DNA from: JAEUMY01 sp031394355
GTDB lineage: Bacteria; Pseudomonadota; Gammaproteobacteria; Burkholderiales; Usitatibacteraceae
Assembly (NCBI GenBank): GCA_031394355.1
Contig: JANNSU010000080.1
Coordinates: forward strand, 22,789 to 86,788
Reading direction: 5' to 3'
Length of the DNA: 64,000 nt
Both the position numbers and the translations under genes were made by a program. Under the pieces are notes generated by a model. It was not told where the DNA came from. It did not search any database and was given only the letters and a program-made list of their open reading frames with translations. Every line of letters starts with the position of its first letter. The first letter of the stretch is position 1. This document shows positions 60,801 to 64,000 of the stretch, one piece after another.

Positions 60801-60942
60801 ACTTGCTGTAGGTGGGCTCGTTCAGCGCAGATATCTTCTGCGTCCTCCCGGGCCCGATGGCGTCACGATTCACCTGACCCCATCTTTTCTGACCGTCGGC
60901 GCCGCCGTTCCGGCAACGCCTGTTGTTTGCTTGCTGACTGCT

Positions 60943-61557
60943 TTATGACTTGTACTTCACGCTGCAACCATACGGCGCAGACGTGGAAACAGAGATGCTT
61001 TTTCCTGCCTTCATCTCATCCAGCGCCGCCGATACGTAGTTCTTGGCGGTGGCAACGTCTTCCTTCTTGGCCGAGCGCTTATCGTCGATGCCGCCAGCAT
61101 ATACCAGCGTTCCTTGCGAATTGATGACATACATGTGCGGCGTGGTTTTGGCGGCGTAGGCCTTGCCTGCCGTGCCGCTTTCATCCATCAGATACGCAGC
61201 GGGGGCCGAATTGGACGTCTTCAACCAGCCGTTCAGGACGTCCGGCTTCCGGTAGTCCTGGTGGCCGGTCTCGGTGGAGTTGACCGCCAGCCAGACCACG
61301 CCGTCCTTGCCGTACTTGGACTGCAGGCCCTGCATGTTGGACGTGTCGTAGTGCTTCTTCACGAACGGGCACTCCGGGTTGTGCCACTCCAGCACGACGG
61401 TCTTGCCTTTGTAGTCGGCAAGATTGACGGTCTTGCCGTTGGTGTCTTTCAGCGTGAACGCGGGTGCCGGCTGGCCAACGGTGGCTGCCTCGGCAGTATT
61501 GACCATGGCGAAAGCGACGCTGGCGGCGACGAGTGATGCGAGCAATGCCTGTTTCAT
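60943..61557 (-). CDS. secreted thioredoxin/AhpC-TSA family redoxin
   Basis: Encodes 204 residues. A signal peptide ends near TAEAATV. The mature protein has VGQPAPAFTLKDTNG, VVLEWHNPECPFVKKHYD and TPHMYVINSQGTLVYAGGIDD; the ECPFVKKHY motif holds a single peroxidatic-like cysteine. These are features of periplasmic redoxins found in proteobacteria. It lies next to a DsbD/ScsB-type reductase, which could supply electrons; this is inferred from position. Confidence 0.92.
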   Translation of the reverse strand: MKQALLASLVAASVAFAMVNTAEAATVGQPAPAFTLKDTNGKTVNLADYKGKTVVLEWHNPECPFVKKHYDTSNMQGLQSKYGKDGVVWLAVNSTETGHQDYRKPDVLNGWLKTSNSAPAAYLMDESGTAGKAYAAKTTPHMYVINSQGTLVYAGGIDDKRSAKKEDVATAKNYVSAALDEMKAGKSISVSTSAPYGCSVKYKS

Positions 61558-61655
61558 GAATCCTCCCTGGGATAAGTAAATGGGTGAATCGAAAAATCGG
61601 TGCGGGCAGCGAATAGAGTGGGTTATGACCGGCGCGGGCGGCAGTGGTTCCGTGG

Positions 61656-63881
61656 CTAGCGGGCGGCGGTTTTCGCGGTTGCGCCGACCTTGTCCAGCTC
61701 GGCCAGGATCAGCCCCGGGGACAGCAACTCGGGCAGGATCACCGGCGGGGCGCCGTTGGGGCCGTAGAGTACATACAGCGGCACGGCATTGCGACCAAAC
61801 CCGGCCAGGGCGGCGGTAATGGCCGGGTCCTGCCGGGTCCAGTCGGCCATGAGGGGCACGACCCCAGCGTCGGCGAACCGCGCCACCACGGCAGCGTCAT
61901 GCAGCGCCACGCGCTTGTTCACCTGGCAGGTAATGCACCAGCTCGCGGTGAAGTCGACAAATACCGTCTTGCCCTCGCCGCGCAGCTGCGCGACCTTGTC
62001 GGCCGACCACGGTTGCCACGGCAGCGTGCCCGGTTTGGCGGTGCCGTCCAGGCGAATATTCGCATTTTCCGCCGGTGCGCCGGGCCAGGCGAATGCGATG
62101 CCTCCCGCCAGCAGCGCAATGCCCGCAACCGCAGCCAGCTTGCCACCCCGCATGCCCTGACGAGTCTGAAATTTGCCATACAGCCACGCGGCCATGCTGA
62201 TCAGCACCAGCCCGGCCAGAAGCTGCATCACGCCGGTATTGCCCTGCTGCGTGCCCAGCACCCACGCCAGCCAGACGACCGTGGCGAGCAGCGGGAAGGC
62301 CATGAACTGCTTGAAGGTTTCCATCCAGGCGCCGGGCTTGGGCAACCAGGTCAGTCCCGCCGGAAATAACGACAGCAGCGTGACCGGTGCCGCCATGCCG
62401 AGCGCCAGAGCGGTGAAGACCAGAATCGCGATCGGCGCAGGCTGCGACAGCGTGAAGCCCAGCGCGGCACCCATGAATGGCGCAGTGCAGGGTGTGGCCA
62501 CCACGGTTGCCAGCACGCCGGCCAGGAACGCTTCGCCGTACACGCCCTTGCCCGACACATTGCCCGCAGCACTTTGCAGGCCCAGGCCGAACTCGAATAC
62601 GCCAAAGAGATTCAGTGCCATCAAGGTAAACAGAATGGCGAGCGCACTCACGAAGAGCGGCGACTGCAACTGGAACCCCCAGCCCAGCGCCTCGCCGCCC
62701 GCACGGAGCGCCAGCAGAATGCCCGCCAATACCCAGAACGACACCACCACACCCGCCATGAAGGTGAGCCCCTCCTTGCGCAGGATGCTTTTGTCTTCAT
62801 GAGCGTTCTGCACAAAGCTCATGACCTTGATGCCCAGCACCGGGAACACGCAGGGCATGAGATTCAGGATCAGGCCGCCGATGAAGGCGAAGAAAAGCGC
62901 CAGCCAAAAGGTGAGCGTGGTGGGCGGTACGGTCGAGGGGGCGGGGCTACCTGACGTGCTGGCTGCACCGGGCTTCGCGGCATCACCCTGACCGCCAAAT
63001 GCCACGGGAATCGCGCCGGACTGGCCCGGGTCATCGCCCACCAAAATGGCTTTGGCGGGTCCGATACCCCAGCCGTTCCCGGCCACCAGAATGCCGGGCA
63101 GCGTCTTCAGGCCCGGTGGCACCGGTTGGGCCAGCGTCACCGTCAGCTCGAATCCTTTGCCCTTGGCCGTAACCGGCTGCGGCTTCGCGTTCTCGATGGA
63201 ACCTTCCTGATACGGGTAATAGAACACGTCCTTTGGCTGATGGGTTGTGCCTGCCTGCGGGGTCACGCTGACCTTGGCCACGCCACCCTCGACGGTGGAT
63301 TTCACCTCCCAGCCTTTGGCAGCAACCGGCAGCATGTCGCGAGTCAGCTTGAACACGCTGGCCCACGCCGAGGCGGGGCCGGGCTCGCTGCTGACAGGCA
63401 GCGTCAAAGTGAAGTTGCCGCCTTCCGGGATGCAGATGTCCTTGCACACCAGCCAGTCACCCTTGGCCCGCAGCGTGACATTGCCGCTGGCATTGGCTGG
63501 GGCCGTGATGTCGGTCAACAGCAGCAGCTCGTTTTCATAGCCGAAGTTGGTGAGCGGTCCCAGCGATTGACGATGCGGATAGGGCCACAGCACCGGCCCG
63601 GCCTTGTATCCCTCGGGCAGTTGCCATTGGATCCGCGTCGGCAGGCCGGAGTCGCCGGGGTTGCGCCAATAGGTGTGCCACTGCGGGGCATGCTGGATGC
63701 GCAGCGCCACCGTGATGGTCTTGCCCGGCTGCACCGAGGTCTGCTCGGCAATGAGCTCGGCCAGCACGTACTCGGTCTTGACCGGCTGCGCGAATATTCG
63801 CGACGGCGCGGCCAGGGTCATGGCCAGCAGCAGGACCGGCAGGGAGAAGGCAAACAAGGATCGCGAAAGGAAAGAAGACAT
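61656..63881 (-). CDS. dsbD: thiol:disulfide interchange protein, DsbD/ScsB type
   Basis: Encodes 741 residues from ATG 63881. A signal peptide ends near RIFAQP. The N-terminal periplasmic domain contains LVCKDICIPEGGNFTLTLPV; eight transmembrane segments follow with the electron-carrying cysteines in LNLMPCVFPVLGIKVM and VVATPCTAPFMGAA; the C-terminal thioredoxin domain has DFTASWCITCQVNKR. It moves electrons from cytoplasmic thioredoxin across the membrane. The palindrome occurs twice: RIFA at the signal peptide cleavage site and ANIR before the thioredoxin domain. Confidence 0.93.
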   Translation of the reverse strand: MSSFLSRSLFAFSLPVLLLAMTLAAPSRIFAQPVKTEYVLAELIAEQTSVQPGKTITVALRIQHAPQWHTYWRNPGDSGLPTRIQWQLPEGYKAGPVLWPYPHRQSLGPLTNFGYENELLLLTDITAPANASGNVTLRAKGDWLVCKDICIPEGGNFTLTLPVSSEPGPASAWASVFKLTRDMLPVAAKGWEVKSTVEGGVAKVSVTPQAGTTHQPKDVFYYPYQEGSIENAKPQPVTAKGKGFELTVTLAQPVPPGLKTLPGILVAGNGWGIGPAKAILVGDDPGQSGAIPVAFGGQGDAAKPGAASTSGSPAPSTVPPTTLTFWLALFFAFIGGLILNLMPCVFPVLGIKVMSFVQNAHEDKSILRKEGLTFMAGVVVSFWVLAGILLALRAGGEALGWGFQLQSPLFVSALAILFTLMALNLFGVFEFGLGLQSAAGNVSGKGVYGEAFLAGVLATVVATPCTAPFMGAALGFTLSQPAPIAILVFTALALGMAAPVTLLSLFPAGLTWLPKPGAWMETFKQFMAFPLLATVVWLAWVLGTQQGNTGVMQLLAGLVLISMAAWLYGKFQTRQGMRGGKLAAVAGIALLAGGIAFAWPGAPAENANIRLDGTAKPGTLPWQPWSADKVAQLRGEGKTVFVDFTASWCITCQVNKRVALHDAAVVARFADAGVVPLMADWTRQDPAITAALAGFGRNAVPLYVLYGPNGAPPVILPELLSPGLILAELDKVGATAKTAAR
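62052..62063. repeat. 12-bp palindrome GCGAATATTCGC
   Basis: Exact copy in the linker before the C-terminal thioredoxin domain of dsbD, read Ala-Asn-Ile-Arg. Confidence 0.95.
63790..63801. repeat. 12-bp palindrome GCGAATATTCGC
   Basis: Exact copy at the signal peptide end of dsbD, read Arg-Ile-Phe-Ala, forming the probable cleavage motif. Confidence 0.95.
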
Positions 63882-64000
63882 TAGTAGAATGCGTGCAAAG
63901 GGTGATTTGAGCGTGCGCTTCAGGCAGAGTTCGCAAAAGAACGCCCTTGGTCGCAACAAAGCAGCAGAGTTTACGCTCTTGCCAACCCCCAACCCCCAAC

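Overview
The window looks like a chromosomal segment of a betaproteobacterium, probably close to Burkholderiales. Evidence: the divergent mreBCD-mrdA-rodA-rlpA and gatCAB blocks, the dat-ybeD-lipB-lipA run, metX-metW, a regulatory PTS (EIIA-Man type, HPr, EI), ubiE/ubiJ/ubiB, and intergenic repeat families common in that group. By eye the G+C content is near 60 percent. Gene density is high and many neighbours overlap by ATGA or GTGA. I saw no rRNA, tRNA, CRISPR array, prophage or transposase gene.

Layout. 1-4.7 kb: 3' part of tex, then eutB-eutC and a coupled membrane-anchored gene. 4.9-8.4 kb: small membrane protein, malate synthase A and a divergent LysR regulator. 8.4-11.7 kb: repeat-filled spacer, a DUF4272 protein, and the alkB/ada alkylation repair genes. 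11.7-15.8 kb: dat-ybeD-lipB-lipA-methyltransferase operon. 16-24 kb: cell-wall elongation genes dacC, rlpA, rodA, mrdA, mreD, mreC, mreB. 24.2-27.7 kb: gatCAB. 27.7-32.5 kb: DUF4124 protein, pyrE, xthA and an ABC-F ATPase. 32.5-39.9 kb: metX-metW, regulatory PTS, phoB-phoR. 40.2-47.7 kb: DUF971, ubiE, ubiJ, fbp, msrA, a GFA protein, ubiB and a sodium/solute symporter. 48-55 kb: small membrane ORFs and two paralogous LytS/LytTR two-component pairs. 55-64 kb: gamma-carbonic-anhydrase fold, VanZ-like, ferredoxin, hydrolase, a NodI/NodJ-like ABC exporter, a redoxin and a DsbD/ScsB-type reductase.

The most striking content is not a gene. The 12-bp palindrome GCGAATATTCGC occurs 27 times exactly (about once per 2.4 kb; well under one expected by chance), in 16 genes' worth of coding positions and 11 intergenic positions. 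Coding copies are read as Ala-Asn-Ile-Arg, Arg-Ile-Phe-Ala or Glu-Tyr-Ser and mostly sit where the protein family tolerates those residues. This resembles the HIP1 palindrome of cyanobacteria, with a different sequence.

A second element is nested in this one. Three copies of an 84-bp sequence (in tex, ada and lipB) each split the same palindrome at the same point, GCGAATATT^CGC. All three are exactly 28 codons, keep the host frame, and contain two hairpins whose stems differ in sequence but stay paired. Removing each insert restores a perfect GCGAATATTCGC. I know of no description of this pair; the nearest known analogue is the in-frame Rickettsia palindromic element. Other repeats include heptamer arrays beside several palindromes, composite C-rich/G-rich hairpin repeats, and a 39-bp tandem repeat that extends MetX.
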